NCBI RefSeq assembly: GCF_021869535.1
Contig: NW_026262712.1
Location: 108,063,640-108,127,639 of the forward strand
DNA length: 64,000 bases
Origin: Mytilus californianus
Taxonomy: Eukaryota > Mollusca > Bivalvia > Mytilida > Mytilidae
Direction of reading: 5' to 3'
Shown here: positions 32,522-43,727 of the stretch, piece after piece
Layout: each line of letters starts with the position of its first letter
Numbering within the stretch: the first letter of the stretch is position 1
Position numbers and translations under genes: made by a program
Notes under the pieces: generated by a model
Database searches by the model: none
What the model was told of the DNA's origin: nothing
What the model saw: only the letters and a program-made list of their open reading frames with translations

Positions 32522-32549
32522 CGTGGTTCCGTGACTAAATTAGAGTATC

Positions 32550-32935
32550 TAATTATATATAAGCTTTATTTTTAGCCTGGATTTTCAGTACTCGTATGTC
32601 ATCCGATAAAGTCATGCTGCTTAAAGATGCACGGTCATCACTGCTTTCAAAATCTTTCTGTTTTAATCCATCGACCTGGAACTTATTACTTATTTGTAAT
32701 ATCAATTATTTGGAAAACAAAAGGGCCTGGAATGGTTTTATTTTTTAATCAACACCATTGTCCTATATAAGTTATATATAAAGTTGATTTTTTTTATTCA
32801 CCGTTTTTATGTCATGCCGGCTAACAAATTGGAAACTGTTCCTATACGCCTATACTTTATATAAGTTTGGATTTTTAGTATTCGTAATGTCATCTTATAA
32901 GGTCGTGCTGATTACAGTACAATAGGAAACAATGT
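32550..32935 (+). repeat. Three degenerate ~145-bp repeats upstream of gag
   Basis: Blocks beginning 'tatataagctttatttttag' (32559), 'tatataagttatatataaag' (32763) and 'tatataagtttggattttta' (32858) each run into 'tatgtcat(c/g)c' or 'aatgtcatcttataagg' and a 'gctgctta/gctaac/gctgatta' ending. They are probably leader or terminal repeats of the retroelement, or an older repeat beside it. Confidence 0.45.
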
Positions 32936-32939
32936 GGTA

Positions 32940-34660
32940 ATGCTTGAATTTAGTACGTCGACTGAGCATGCGCGAAAGCGTATAAGACACGATAACGGCC
33001 TCTAAGAAATGAGTACGATGTTAAAATGTTGATCTTATTTTTTTCTGTAATGACCAATTTAAATAAAAACTTACATTAGATTTTTGATTTTTGACGTTTG
33101 GGTTGAAATCCCCATTGTCGCCACAAAAACGAAAACTTCCCAAGGATTAATTTAAAGATTATATTTGAAAATTGCTATGTATGGAAAGAAGTGGTGTTTC
33201 ATTTGAGTTGTTGAGTGTATATAGAAAAATTCCGTTTTCTCATAGCGCGAACAGAAGGACAGTGAATCCAATTTTTCTTTTAGAATAAAAAAATTAAGTA
33301 GGTATGATAAGTGTTCTTTTCATGTAGTTATAGAAAAAAAACTATGTTTTTTAATCGCAGGAAAATGTAGAATTTTCCCTTTTTAATTAATGTAAAGTTT
33401 ATTAGAATTGAAACCCAATCACTGCCAATTATATATAACAAACGAACGAAAGGACACATATATATGCATTTTAAATCAACATAATCAAAAAATTCTTTCT
33501 GCTGTAAAGAATAAAATAAATACGACAGAGTGAAAAATTACGATTTTTAGTTCTCATGCTTTTGCCGCTCTCTATTTTTCACATTTTTTTCAGCACGATT
33601 TGAAGATAAAAGTTTTTGATTACGTAATTTTTCTTTAAGAGTTTTAAATCTCTTCTGAAAAAAAAAGATATTTTTTGTAAATTGTTGGAAACAGATAAAA
33701 GCAGGCGGGAAAAAAGGGAGATTAAGCTATCCCACAGTATAACCTTTTTCAATCACAATGTTTATTTTGTTCAGTTACATGTATTGCTCTTTGTATTTGC
33801 AATTATTTTTTCTTCTTTACTTTTTAACATTAAAGCAGCAGTACTGGTATCTTAATAAAGAAAATTTGTAACTATGCTTCCGTTTTCAAAAGCTATCCAA
33901 AAGTTGTTTTATTTTGTATCAGTAAGTACTCTATAAAAATAAGATGTGTTATGATTGCCAATGAGACAACTATGCACTATTTGTTTGAACGCTGTAGAAC
34001 GATCTCTTCCAAATTAAATAGAAATACATAATTCAAACAAAACCTACCTATGCCTTGGAGATTTTTGTAAATCATTTTAATAAAAGTATTACCGACAAAA
34101 ATACAATTTACTTCTACGCATACGGAAGAAAGACTTCTCAAAATTGCCATTCAATCACCGAAAGACGTCGAACCCTTTTACTCAAAATCTGATGAAGCAA
34201 CATTATTGTTACCGTCACTGACGGCAAATATTCTTGTGTACTTTAGAAAAAACAAGCTTGGCAGTAAACGGAAAATTGCGGAAAATTTCCTGGCACTGAA
34301 AGAGTTAAAACAAGTAAGCATTGTGGTTATGTAAGTTTCAGAACTTTCAGTAACTGCTCAGAAACTTTAAACCATCTCTCTTCAATCACATTCCCTAAAA
34401 TGGTAATTATGGTATTATGCGTATTTTCCGGCTTGTTCGCTGTGCCGTGTCTGTGGTAAATTTTTAGACTTCAGTGGGTGTAATCTATGTATAACATTGT
34501 ATTGCTGTGAGGTTGTGGTCCTAAATCTTATCGATACTTATATTTCAGTCAAGGTCATGCTTTTCTCCGACTGTTTATGACGTCTATAGGCTAAATCCTT
34601 TGGAAGTGAACAAAGGAATTGATGTTTTATTCTTGGAAACATGGTTTATCAGTTATTAAT
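32940..34660. other. Intergenic, mostly unrecognised
   Basis: AT-rich, no coding exon recognised. A short fragment of the 'gatgtgttatgattgccaat' repeat family (reverse orientation) is at 33939-33985; otherwise nothing stands out. Confidence 0.5.
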
Positions 34661-34782
34661 TCAATTTTGGATGTAACGCGTCTTCTGATTGGCTGACGTT
34701 GTTTTGTTTATCAGCTCCGACATAATTTTGTCATGTGACCGTGACGTCATCAACGTTTTTTCATGGTTTACTCCGGTTTAAA

Positions 34783-36865
34783 ACAGTTGGAAAGCAGGTC
34801 ACGGTTTGACCCCAAGTCTATCAGCAACAATAGAGTCACGTGACCGTGAAAATTCAGTAAAACTATGGATGAGACAAACCTCACTTTTACTCACTAAAAT
34901 ACCACTGTCATGGTAAAAACTTATTGATCAAAATAATCTTGAATATACATAGTTTTAACTCGTCAAAACTTACAGATCAACTCAAAGTCCTGTATTCTTT
35001 ATTTTATCTTCAAACTTGAAGTTTGTGTGAAAATTGTCCATGCTCCTGATCGAAAAATCTAAATATTTTCGAGGAAACTAAAACTGATGGGCTGAATTTA
35101 AATTTAATAAAGCATCTCATTAAGACAAACACTCGATATGAATATCTAGGCAATACAGTTTTGGATACGCAAACGTCAAGTTATGTTCAACACGAAGCGG
35201 TGGTTTTTTGCCGATTTGTGCAAGTGGTTATCTCCCCTTGATACCACCAGTCAAAATTTAAAAAAAACACCAAAATGAATAAAAAGGAATTTATTTTACA
35301 AAAATCAAGAAGAAAATAAAAGAAAGTCGATTAACAACTATGTTTTTATAATATTAAGAAGAGATACTTCCCTACTTTTCAGAGAAGGATTACATATTTT
35401 AATATAGTGGGACCAAGAGTCAAAATTTAGTTTCTTCAAAGTAAAAAAGCCTTTTAACTCAAGCCTATGTTTCTTAGTTGAACAGTACAGTACAGCCTAG
35501 AAAATATCCTACAGAAAAAGGAAAAGTTTACCAAAAAAATGACAAAAATTCTGTAAAAAAAATGCTTAAAATTATAAGTGAAAGTGACATAATTTTGAAT
35601 TTAAAAATCATTATTATTGTAAATTCAACTATTAGATTAGCTAGCACAGTAGCCTTTGTCCAATTTCTCAGGGTATTTTATAGATTATGAAAGTAAACTC
35701 TTTGAAAAAAAATGGGGCTTCTTCTCTTCAGGTTGCTGTATCTGCTGCTTTACATTTCTTGTTTGACTTGAAAAGCTAGTGTTTGCTCTTATTAATGTAG
35801 CTTACTTAGTAAAGAGATAATTAATAAGCAAGGTTTTTAACTTATAAAATATAAATATAATTAACTGACCTTCATTTCCTTTTTTCATATGTTTTTTCCT
35901 CCAGAAATTTTCTTTGCAATGCATTTTCTATATTGCTATTTTTGTGCTTTTGTTTATCCATAGGCCATCATTAATTTGTCTTATTTGCTTCCAGTATAAA
36001 TGAAATTTTCTTAGACCTATACTATAGTTTCAAACGCCATAAAGAAGAACTTTGTTTGTTGTTTCACTTGTCCAATGTGTAAATTTTCACTATGCACATG
36101 ACCCTGACACATATTTTGTAAACGTTATATGACGTATGTTGAAAAAGAAAACAATGTCACCGTCAATTTGTGTAGGGGATCAAAAAGGGTTTTAATTACT
36201 TTAAAATGGAGGTATCGTATGGAATTGTGAAAAACAACAATTTTTAATCACAATTTCATTCATATCTATAATAAAATCAGTATTTTAGAGTACTTTGGAA
36301 ACAGGTACAATGAAAAGAAGTTGAACTAAAAATTTACTGTTTTGAAGTAGAAACGCAGCCAGAACCAGGTACAAATTGACATGACTGGTGGTCACCAAAA
36401 TTGATGTATAATAGTTAAAAATGATGGCTTCAAAATTGTGTAGAAATTTGAAATAGTTTACCCGGTTTCATTTAAGATTATTACCGTTCTCTTCCGTATT
36501 TGGATACGCAAACGTCAAGTTATGAAAAATCGATGTTTTTGGCGAACAAAAAAGATGGCTGAAATTTTTTAGAACGGACAGGATAAAGAAATAGCAATAA
36601 CAAGCTATTTTTGATAATGTTTGTATGACTTATTTAATCTATATTGGTCGCAAAACCTTCAAATTTTAAAATTCAATTATAATAAAAGCATGACAAGTTG
36701 AAATAAATACTTTAAATGTCAATCTTTTAGCCGATTGATTTGGCGGACTTTTTGACGTCACGGACGACTGTAGCGCCACCTAATTAATTCCCCCTGCTAT
36801 TGTTGCTGATAGAGCTTGACGACAACGGACGTTTCCAAGGACTTGCTTTCCAACTGAAAATGGAA
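34783..36865. mobile_element. ~2.1-kb DNA-transposon-like element with inverted ends
   Basis: The left end 'cagttggaaagcaggtcacg...ctatcagcaacaatag' is mirrored at the right end by 'ctattgttgctgatag...cttgctttccaactg'. The arms of about 60-65 bp are imperfect. No transposase was recognised inside. Two direct copies of 'tttggatacgcaaacgtcaa' plus 'gttatg' lie at about 35160 and 36500. The type is unknown; target duplications were not resolved. Confidence 0.6.
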
Positions 36866-36885
36866 TTTAGAATTAAATTATAAGA

Positions 36886-37008
36886 AATGACTGTAATATT
36901 TTTTCTGTCTATACGAAATAACATAAAAAATGCTACGCGAGTTATTCAGTGTGCACCACATTTTTGATGTTATTTCTTCATAGACAGAAAAAATATTACA
37001 GTCATTCC
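36886..37008. mobile_element. 124-bp fold-back MITE
   Basis: 'aatgactgtaatattttttc', 'tgtctat' at 36887-36913 is the reverse complement of 36980-37006, and the inner parts ('aaataacat'/'atgttattt') pair too, making a nearly complete hairpin. No coding. It sits just outside the 2.1-kb inverted-repeat element. Confidence 0.8.
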
Positions 37009-37144
37009 TTTTAAAATTAATTGAAACTGGCTTTAAACTAGCTTTCAGTAACTGCAAGTACTCTTTGATCTGTACTTTCTAATTTATGTTTTTGTTAGTA
37101 TTTTTTTTTTTTTTTTGCAGATCTGATGAGTCAACAAATTGTTT

Positions 37145-37505
37145 AACTGGTTTTTAGTTTGTGTGTGTATCTTGTGCTGTTACACACTGCCGCATGTTAG
37201 GGGATGAGCGCTCAGAAACCCCGCAACACTCTTTTTGTGACTTTTCCTAGGCAAGACCTTGTTATTCAATGGTTGTCGTCGGTTACTGTCTGACATATTT
37301 GTTTTTAGTTTATTGCTTTTAGCATGAACTAGGCCGTTAGTTTTCTCTTTTCAGTTGTTTCACATTTTATCATGCAAGGGCCTTTTATATCTTACTATAC
37401 GGTATGGTTTTTGGCTCCTTGTTGAAGGCCGTACGGTGACCTATATGTATGTGTTCTCTGGGGATAGTTGTCTCATTGGCAATCATACCACATCTCCTTA
37501 TTTTA
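37145..37505 (+). repeat. Dispersed repeat, plus-strand copy ending 'GGCAATCATACCACATCT'
   Basis: Carries 'taggccgttagttttctctt', 'ttgaaggccgtacggtgacc' and 'tgtctcattggcaatcatac'. Reference copy for the minus-strand members at 1311, 16440, 20070 and 62023, and for the site into which the Ngaro element at 42.18-48.43 kb inserted. The frame at 37355-37552 is repeat sequence. Confidence 0.85.
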
Positions 37506-38079
37506 ATTCGAAGATGATACAAGCAAGTTCCGCTAGCCTATATTTTCAATAACACCAACTTCTACATAAAATGGGTGGGATTAGAAGAAAACTGACAAAT
37601 ATCCATTACATTTATATCTTAAAAATGAGACCACCAGTAACAGATATTTCTTAGGTATAGGGCATAAGAACCCGATATAGATATATCCGACAACCGAAAA
37701 TAATTTATTTTAATGGTTTTAGACAGGGTATATATACGATACAATCGGTAAAATTTACAGATCGGATTATTTTGGTACCTCTTTGAAAAATCTAAGATTG
37801 CTAAACATGTCTCTTTGGGTTTAGTCACAGATGCATCTTATCATGAACGTAAAACTTGCGTAGTGTCAATGTCAGTCTATCTTCCTCATAACCCTAGGTA
37901 CTGTAAACTATCTATTATTGACTAGTTTATCGTTCTCTCTGAAATTTATTTACAATTTTCACTCCTTTATCTTTTCTGTTGAATATGAACACAAAATAGA
38001 CCACATTTGTAACATATATGCCATTCTTGATGATGGTTTTATTTTGATGAAACGACATTTCTTGATATTTTCATAAGGA

Positions 38080-38220
38080 AATGCCTGTACCAAGTCAGGA
38101 ATATGACAGTTGTTTTTCATTCGTTTAATGTGTTTGAGCTTTTAATTTTTCCATTTGATAAGGGACTTTTCGCTTTGAATTTTCCTTTGAGTTCGGTATT
38201 TTTGATATAATACAAAAATA
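38080..38220 (+). repeat. Dispersed repeat 'CCTGTACCAAGTCAGGAATATG'
   Basis: Contains 'aaatgcctgtaccaagtcag', 'atgtgtttgagcttttaatt' and 'ttgaattttcctttgagttc'; as I recall it follows the 60-245 type of sequence in full-length copies. A short reverse end ('acaaaaataccgaacgc') lies near 38380. Confidence 0.6.
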
Positions 38221-38239
38221 CGAACAATAACGAAAGAAC

Positions 38240-38345
38240 AAACAACAATCACAAAACACTAAAAATGAAACTAAAGACTTTGCTGCACGATCCCCACCAA
38301 AACTGGGGGTAATGTCAGGTGCACTAGAAGGGTAAGCTTATCCTG
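38240..38345 (-). repeat. Reverse fragment of the 4.4-kb repeat
   Basis: 'gatccccaccaaaactgggg', 'gtaatgtcaggtgcactaga' mirrors the 'accacctgatatcaccccca' part at 4440-4475. Confidence 0.6.
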
Positions 38346-38724
38346 CTTGTATAACCTTATTGTTTTTTCGTTATTGTATTACAAAAATACCGAACGCAGT
38401 AGTTTATACATGAAACACTATGATGATCAGTTGGATCGACATTGTACGTAACACAGTTATTTGTTTTGAGGGCACCGGATTAACGCACAGTACTCGAAAT
38501 GTAATTGTTCTGACATGTTGTAAGTATCAGTCGTCTATGTTACATAACGACTTCATTCAATATTAGTATGTGGTAATTGTTCTGACAAACTACATGTTGT
38601 TAATATCAATATTGTTCTCGAGATTCGGGTATAGATATTAATGGTACTTTGTGTCTTTTGTCATTATAGATATTGTTGTTTGTGATTCGTGCCGATCTGA
38701 TGAGTACATCTATTTCCAACTGAA

Positions 38725-38935
38725 TTTTACAGTTTGTGTTTGTCCACTGTCCCAGTTCCGGAAAAAACGGGGCTGGGCGCTCACTCACATTTTTGTGTGC
38801 CTGTCCCACATCAGGCGTCTTTAATTCAGTGGCTGTCGTTGGCTGCTGTCTATCATATTGGTCATTTGTTTTCTCCTTTGAATACTGTTTCAAATTATGT
38901 CATGTTAGGGTCTTTTATAGTTTACTAGAGATTTC
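38725..38935 (+). repeat. Divergent copy of the 'CTGTCCCA...TCAGG' dispersed repeat
   Basis: 'gtgcctgtcccacatcaggc', 'ttaattcagtggctgtcgtt' and 'gtcatgttagggtcttttat' resemble 37200-37390 and 40620-40760. The overlapping open frames on both strands are repeat sequence. Confidence 0.65.
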
Positions 38936-38999
38936 CAATAAAATGACATACGTACTTAACTCGACGTACGCACGTAACGGGACCGTTTATTGCTAACCT

Positions 39000-40540
39000 A
39001 TTAATTTTGTTAAATACGTCATTCAAGTTTTAACTAAGTATTTCTAAACTATAAAACACATTCAGGATCAATTTTATCAATATCAAGTATTTCTAAGATG
39101 ATGAAAAACGAAAGAAATCATGATTTTTATATATCACGTGATTATTGAGATTCCCGCCAAAACTTCACTGTCATAAGACCACGTATATACACGTATCTTT
39201 ACCTATCATACGATTGATTTGAGTGGTCTTTCATGGTTTTGACCATGACTTTGTTTTTCGATATACTTTGCAAATGAACCTTTTATTATTTAATATTTGA
39301 CATGCTTTTATTTGTCGTTATCAGATTGGTGTCCCTTTTTCCTTTCGTCTCTTAATGTTTTATAATATTTAATTTCCTTGGGTATTTATTATATGACAGA
39401 GATTTTTCTAGCAATTTCAGAAATATCGAATTCAAAGTGTTAGTCAGAATTTGTCTCTTGTTAAAGTTGATAACTTGGATTGCATCATACTTTATTAAGC
39501 ATCATTTGACCCCAGGAGTGTAAAGAATAAATCGAAAAAAGAATGCATGCTAAGCATACTAATGCCTTTGAAGAGAAAATTGAAAATATTTGTTGAACGG
39601 ACAGACTGGCGGACGAACAGACAGGGTGATTGTAATATGAGTGCGGGTACAATATTTTGTCAGTGTATGTATCTTAGATGCTAGTGGTAAGGAAGTCTGG
39701 ATCAAAACGGGGAAATCTTTACTTGTTAAAAAGTATTTTTTACTATTTAGAATAATAATTGCATGCCTTCTGGATAATAGTACAATAGCAAGTCACAAGG
39801 ATAATGGAAGCTGTGAAACACCATTTTACAATAAAAACTAAGCTTTTTGATACAAAGAAACAAGGAGAAAAATCAAACAAATTATGCAACAAAAAGTGAT
39901 ATCAAAACAAAACAAATGTTGCTAGAATAATAATATATGCACTTAAAGCATAAAATATATAAACAGGTTTTTATTAAATATGGAATTGACTGGTAGCAGG
40001 CCAGCCTCGATTTTGGGTTCAATTATTTTGTTGGACAATTCGATCCAGCGAATCACTATCATTTCATCATCCTTAATATATATGTAATATTTGTCGCTGG
40101 ATATAAGACATACAACAGTATCATCATCTTCATAAGTATTATAGCCTGAGGCTAAATCTTCGTCGTATTTATTATAGCTTGTAAGTTTTATAGCTTGATG
40201 CTAAATTCTTATCTGATATTTTAGCCAATTTATGTCGAGAACTTATTCTATGCATGCATCTCTTTGCTACATGCTATAAATGCCCAAGTTAAAGCCAATA
40301 GAGATCATAGAAGTATGTTTATCGAATGATCATGTCTACTCATAATTAAAACAGTTAGAAAGGGATTGACTCGTCCGACTAAAACGAAGCACAAAAACAG
40401 CAACTACTAGCATTTCAAAATAAACTCCATGAACCGATCTTAGAGTATTCACAGCGCTACTGAACACTATCTTAAAAACAATTACAACTAATAAATACAG
40501 AATAATTATCCAGTCTAGAATATTAATCAATTATTTCGTA
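39000..40540. other. Intergenic, little recognised
   Basis: No coding exon recognised. 'gttgaacggacagactggcg', 'gacgaacagacaggg' near 39593-39627 resembles the 'acagacggacgaacgaacag' part of the repeat at 60180-60450. Otherwise AT-rich sequence. Confidence 0.5.
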
Positions 40541-40544
40541 CTGT

Positions 40545-40875
40545 TACACCACTGTCCCAGGTAAGTCACTAAGTGGGCCCGTTAACATGTTTAACTCCGC
40601 CACATTATGTATGGCGGTGACTGTCCCAAGTAAGGAGCATGTAATTCAGTGGTTATCATTTGTTGCTGTGCTTTCGTTCATTTTTTTGTACATTAATTAG
40701 GCCGTTAGTTTTATCGTTTTTGTTGTTTTACATTTGTCATTTTGTGGCCTCCTATAGCTGACTATTCGGTATGGGCTTTGCTCATTGTTGAAGGTCGTAC
40801 GGTGGCCTATAGTTGTTAATTTCTGTGTCATTTGGTCTCTTGTGAAGAGTTGTTTTATTGGTAATCATACTACAT
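40545..40875 (+). repeat. Dispersed repeat, plus-strand copy
   Basis: 'ggcggtgactgtcccaagta', 'ttaggccgttagttttatcg', 'ttgaaggtcgtacggtggcc', 'ggtaatcatactacatcttt'. It aligns with 37145-37505 and gives the uninterrupted version of the site occupied by the Ngaro element. Confidence 0.85.
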
Positions 40876-41744
40876 CTTTTTTGTACATATCACAAATTAA
40901 GTACATAAACACTCCAGAAAAGCAAGACCTTGTGTCATGTCAAAAGCACAGAGTGTCTGAAGAACCATTAGTGTTCATAACTGTATAGCAGATTATATGT
41001 AGTTTCTATAAAATGTAATGATAATTTATCAGTAAAAGATACATGATTATTTGTTAGTGGGATTATATATAACTAAATAAATGAATATTTATATTAAAAG
41101 AAACATCAGAAACAAGAATATGTGTCCATTAGATTACACGCCAGTATCACATTTCCATGTTAAGTGAGCTCTAAATCCAGGAAAAAATCCAATTCAGTAT
41201 GTAGTCTTAAACTTTTATATCTCGTGCGAGATGTCTAATGTTCAAACATTGTTGTTTTTAAAACGTATTTATCAAAGTCAAACGACAATTATTTAATTTT
41301 TTTTTGGTGCTATACAATTTGTGATTATGGCCGGATCCAAGATATTTGAAAGAGGGCGTAGTTCCCGATAATTGAATTTATACTGCCGAGCGAAGCAACG
41401 CGAAAAAATATTGGACGATTTTATACTAAACATTTGTATAGATAACGTGGAAAATGTGAGATGTTCAAAATTACTTGGCGATCGAAAGGGGGGAGTACGC
41501 CCTCTACCCCTGTATCTGCGAATGCACGTTTAGGCATACATGATCAAAACCTCGTCCCATGCATTATTATATTTAAAGACTAAAAAGTACTTTTTGATAA
41601 ATGTATCAATGATATGAATTTCTGCCCACGTCAAATTATCTTGAATTAAATTATAGAATTTTTTTTTAAGTTAGTCGCGTACACCTTTAACATTCGGGTG
41701 TGTTGGAATCCATTTTTTAAACGTTAAAACTTATAAAAACAAAA

Positions 41745-41890
41745 AAAGAGATAACCTTCTCGCTTCGGATTTGATTATTTTAATATTTTCATGCTAAATG
41801 TTTACTTGGTAGTTTTTAAAATTCATATGTTGAGAAGAACTGAAATATGGGTCAAGTGAAATGACAAGAAATGATGGGTGTATTTGATTA
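41745..41890 (-). repeat. Dispersed repeat, inverted copy at 56.7 kb
   Basis: 'tctcgcttcggatttgatta' and 'gaaatatgggtcaagtgaaa' are complementary to 'cttgacccatatatttcatt' and 'atagaatctgaagcgagatg' at 56680-56785. Confidence 0.6.
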
Positions 41891-42179
41891 CAAGTTGCTA
41901 GCTTACTTATTCCATTAAAATATTTTTGTCAATAAATCATTAAAAATTAAATAACAAAATATTTAAAGATTAAAAAAAGTAGTTGGGGTTGATTTTTACA
42001 TTAAGTCTACATCAGCAAAAAATGCGTGTTCAAAGAGCAAAAAATGCATGCAGTGTATGCTCCCCTCCGTCATGCTTCGATGCAATAGGACGATATACGT
42101 TGAGTTAGGTCGGTTATGTCGAGTAAAGTCATTTTATTGGAAATCTCTACTATACGGTATGACTATGACACTCACTGTT

Positions 42180-42343
42180 AATTACTATCCAAAACATGAA
42201 ACAACCAAATTGAATACAGTAAAACCATTTATTAGGCTAATGAAATGGATTCACACAACACAATAGTTCAATACTAATCAATAAACAAATTTAAGAATAA
42301 CCAATATAGAAATTCAAAAATTGTTAATACATAAAATTAACCC
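42180..42343 (-). repeat. Ngaro B2 repeat
   Basis: 164 bp, nearly identical to B1 at 42745-42908 ('aattactatccaaaacatga' to 'tacataaaattaaccc'), with only a few substitutions such as cagtaaaacc versus caataaaaac. Outermost 3' end of the element. Confidence 0.92.
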
Positions 42344-42421
42344 TAAAACCAGTAGAGAAAATAACGATAACGAAATACCCATAAATAAAAATGGGCACGG
42401 GTGGGCGGGTTAAAAAATAAA

Positions 42422-42744
42422 TAATGTTCTCAAAACTATCAAAAATTGTTGATCGACGCTTCAACTCAAATTTCAAAAATAATATATAAAAAGAACTAAG
42501 TGTTTACCGTGTGAAAACAAATCTTGGAGTGAAGTAAAAAGGTATGTAATTTAACAGGTAAACGAAAGTGAGTAGAATTCAACTAATAATCCAACAAGAA
42601 AAGTTATGACAAAATCAGGATGACGAAAAGAATGTAGCATTTAAATAAATAAATTCGTTAGGAACAGAAAAATAATAAAATTCTAGCAAAAATATCAATT
42701 TCTTTCTCAGTAATTAATCATTTTTAATAAAATAAAAATTTCCA
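42422..42744 (-). repeat. Ngaro A2 repeat
   Basis: Direct copy of A1 (48124-48434), from 'aatgttctcaaaact' to 'aataaaaatttcca'. It differs by an 11-base insertion 'gaagtaaaaag' region near 42530. It includes one copy of the palindromic 18-mer GTTGATCGACGCTTCAAC (42448-42465). Confidence 0.92.
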
Positions 42745-42908
42745 AATTACTATCCAAAACATGAAACAACCAAATTGAATACAATAAAAACATTTATTAG
42801 GCTAATGAAATGGATTCACACAACACAATAGTTCAATACTAATCAATAAACAAATTTAAGAATAACCAATATAGAAATTCAAAAATTGTTAATACATAAA
42901 ATTAACCC
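42745..42908 (-). repeat. Ngaro B1 repeat
   Basis: Inner copy of B, adjoining A2 directly at 42744/42745. The A2-B1 adjacency on one side and B2-A1 free ends on the other form the circular-junction logic of YR retroelements. Confidence 0.92.
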
Positions 42909-43158
42909 GCCATACCGAAGGTCAGCCAAAAAACAGTCGGTGTAAAAAGAAAATTGAACCAAGAGTACACTCTTAATTTTAATATAAACAGAATCTGCTA
43001 ACAGATAAGCCTCCCTAGCGTCCAAAAAAGGACCAAATTAGAGATAAGCTAAAGTCAGCCTTCTGAAAAAATAAATAAGAGAAATCTGCTACAAAAACTC
43101 TCCCCCTGCATAAAAGGGGTCAGAAATAAATGAAGCCTTTCTCGTAAAGAGAGTTCCC

Positions 43159-43671
43159 TCAACTCAAATGAGACAAAGTATTGGCTATAAAATGAACAAA
43201 TTTTTGAATTCCAGCATGATTCAAATGCAATAGGTCAGTTTTGTGAAATAAAGGGTATATAGGTCTATGAAATCTGTCATAGAAAGAATTGCAAGCGGAC
43301 ATATAGCTAACCTTCACCCATCCTGTTTGAGAAAAATCAAAAAGTTGTGAATTAAAATCCTGAACTAGGCGGTCAGACATTTTAAAATCTACTGGTCTAG
43401 GTAAAATGGAAGATAAAATAATTCTACAGGAGGCGTTTACACTCCTAATTTCCTGAATAATTAAATTTATATTAAATCTATATTGATCACTTGTTATTGC
43501 AAAAATATCATTAGTGCCAACATGAATTATAACATTACAAAATTCATTAATATTAAAATAGCCATGTCTAATTAACCAAAGCAAACGTTCACTTGTTATG
43601 CCACCAAACGCTTGTATCTCTGTATTCTTTAAATCAGGAAAGTATTTAAAAAACGAATCACTTAATATCAA
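43159..43671 (-). CDS. SGNH/GDSL-type hydrolase of Ngaro element
   Basis: 170 codons with the blocks of SGNH hydrolases in order: LSDSF for GDS near the start, HVGTNDI for the G..ND block, and DLLHLNHAGI for the D-x-x-H block. Ser, Asp and His of the triad and the oxyanion Asn are present. Several Ngaro-like elements carry such an ORF downstream of the recombinase; its role (esterase activity) is not established. The frame opens upstream at about 43720 and has no clear ATG there, so it may be reached by splicing (acceptor-like TTTTAG at about 43700) or fused with the recombinase. Confidence 0.82.
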   Translation of the reverse strand: MILSDSFFKYFPDLKNTEIQAFGGITSERLLWLIRHGYFNINEFCNVIIHVGTNDIFAITSDQYRFNINLIIQEIRSVNASCRIILSSILPRPVDFKMSDRLVQDFNSQLFDFSQTGWVKVSYMSACNSFYDRFHRPIYPLFHKTDLLHLNHAGIQKFVHFIANTLSHLS

Positions 43672-43727
43672 AGTGCTTCTGCACCAAGCTTTGCCTCCTA
43701 AAACGAGAATAAAGTATTAGAAAACAA

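Larger units (their letters stand above)
28386..32600 (-). mobile_element. Tyrosine-recombinase retrotransposon (DIRS/Ngaro-like), ORFs intact
   Basis: Order on the minus strand is gag (to 31216), RT plus RNase H (to 29584), tyrosine recombinase (to 28589), as in DIRS-like elements, which integrate with a YR rather than a DDE integrase. No internal stop or frameshift was found in pol or YR, suggesting a young copy. Terminal repeats could not be identified, so the ends given are approximate; 28386 is the edge of the neighbouring duplication and 32600 is a guess upstream of gag. It differs clearly from the Ngaro-type element at 42-48 kb. Confidence 0.85.

Noticed and set aside
28386..32600. Retrovirus or LTR retrotransposon
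   Set aside because: No LTRs, no DDE integrase and no protease; a tyrosine recombinase follows the RNase H, which defines the DIRS/Ngaro group.
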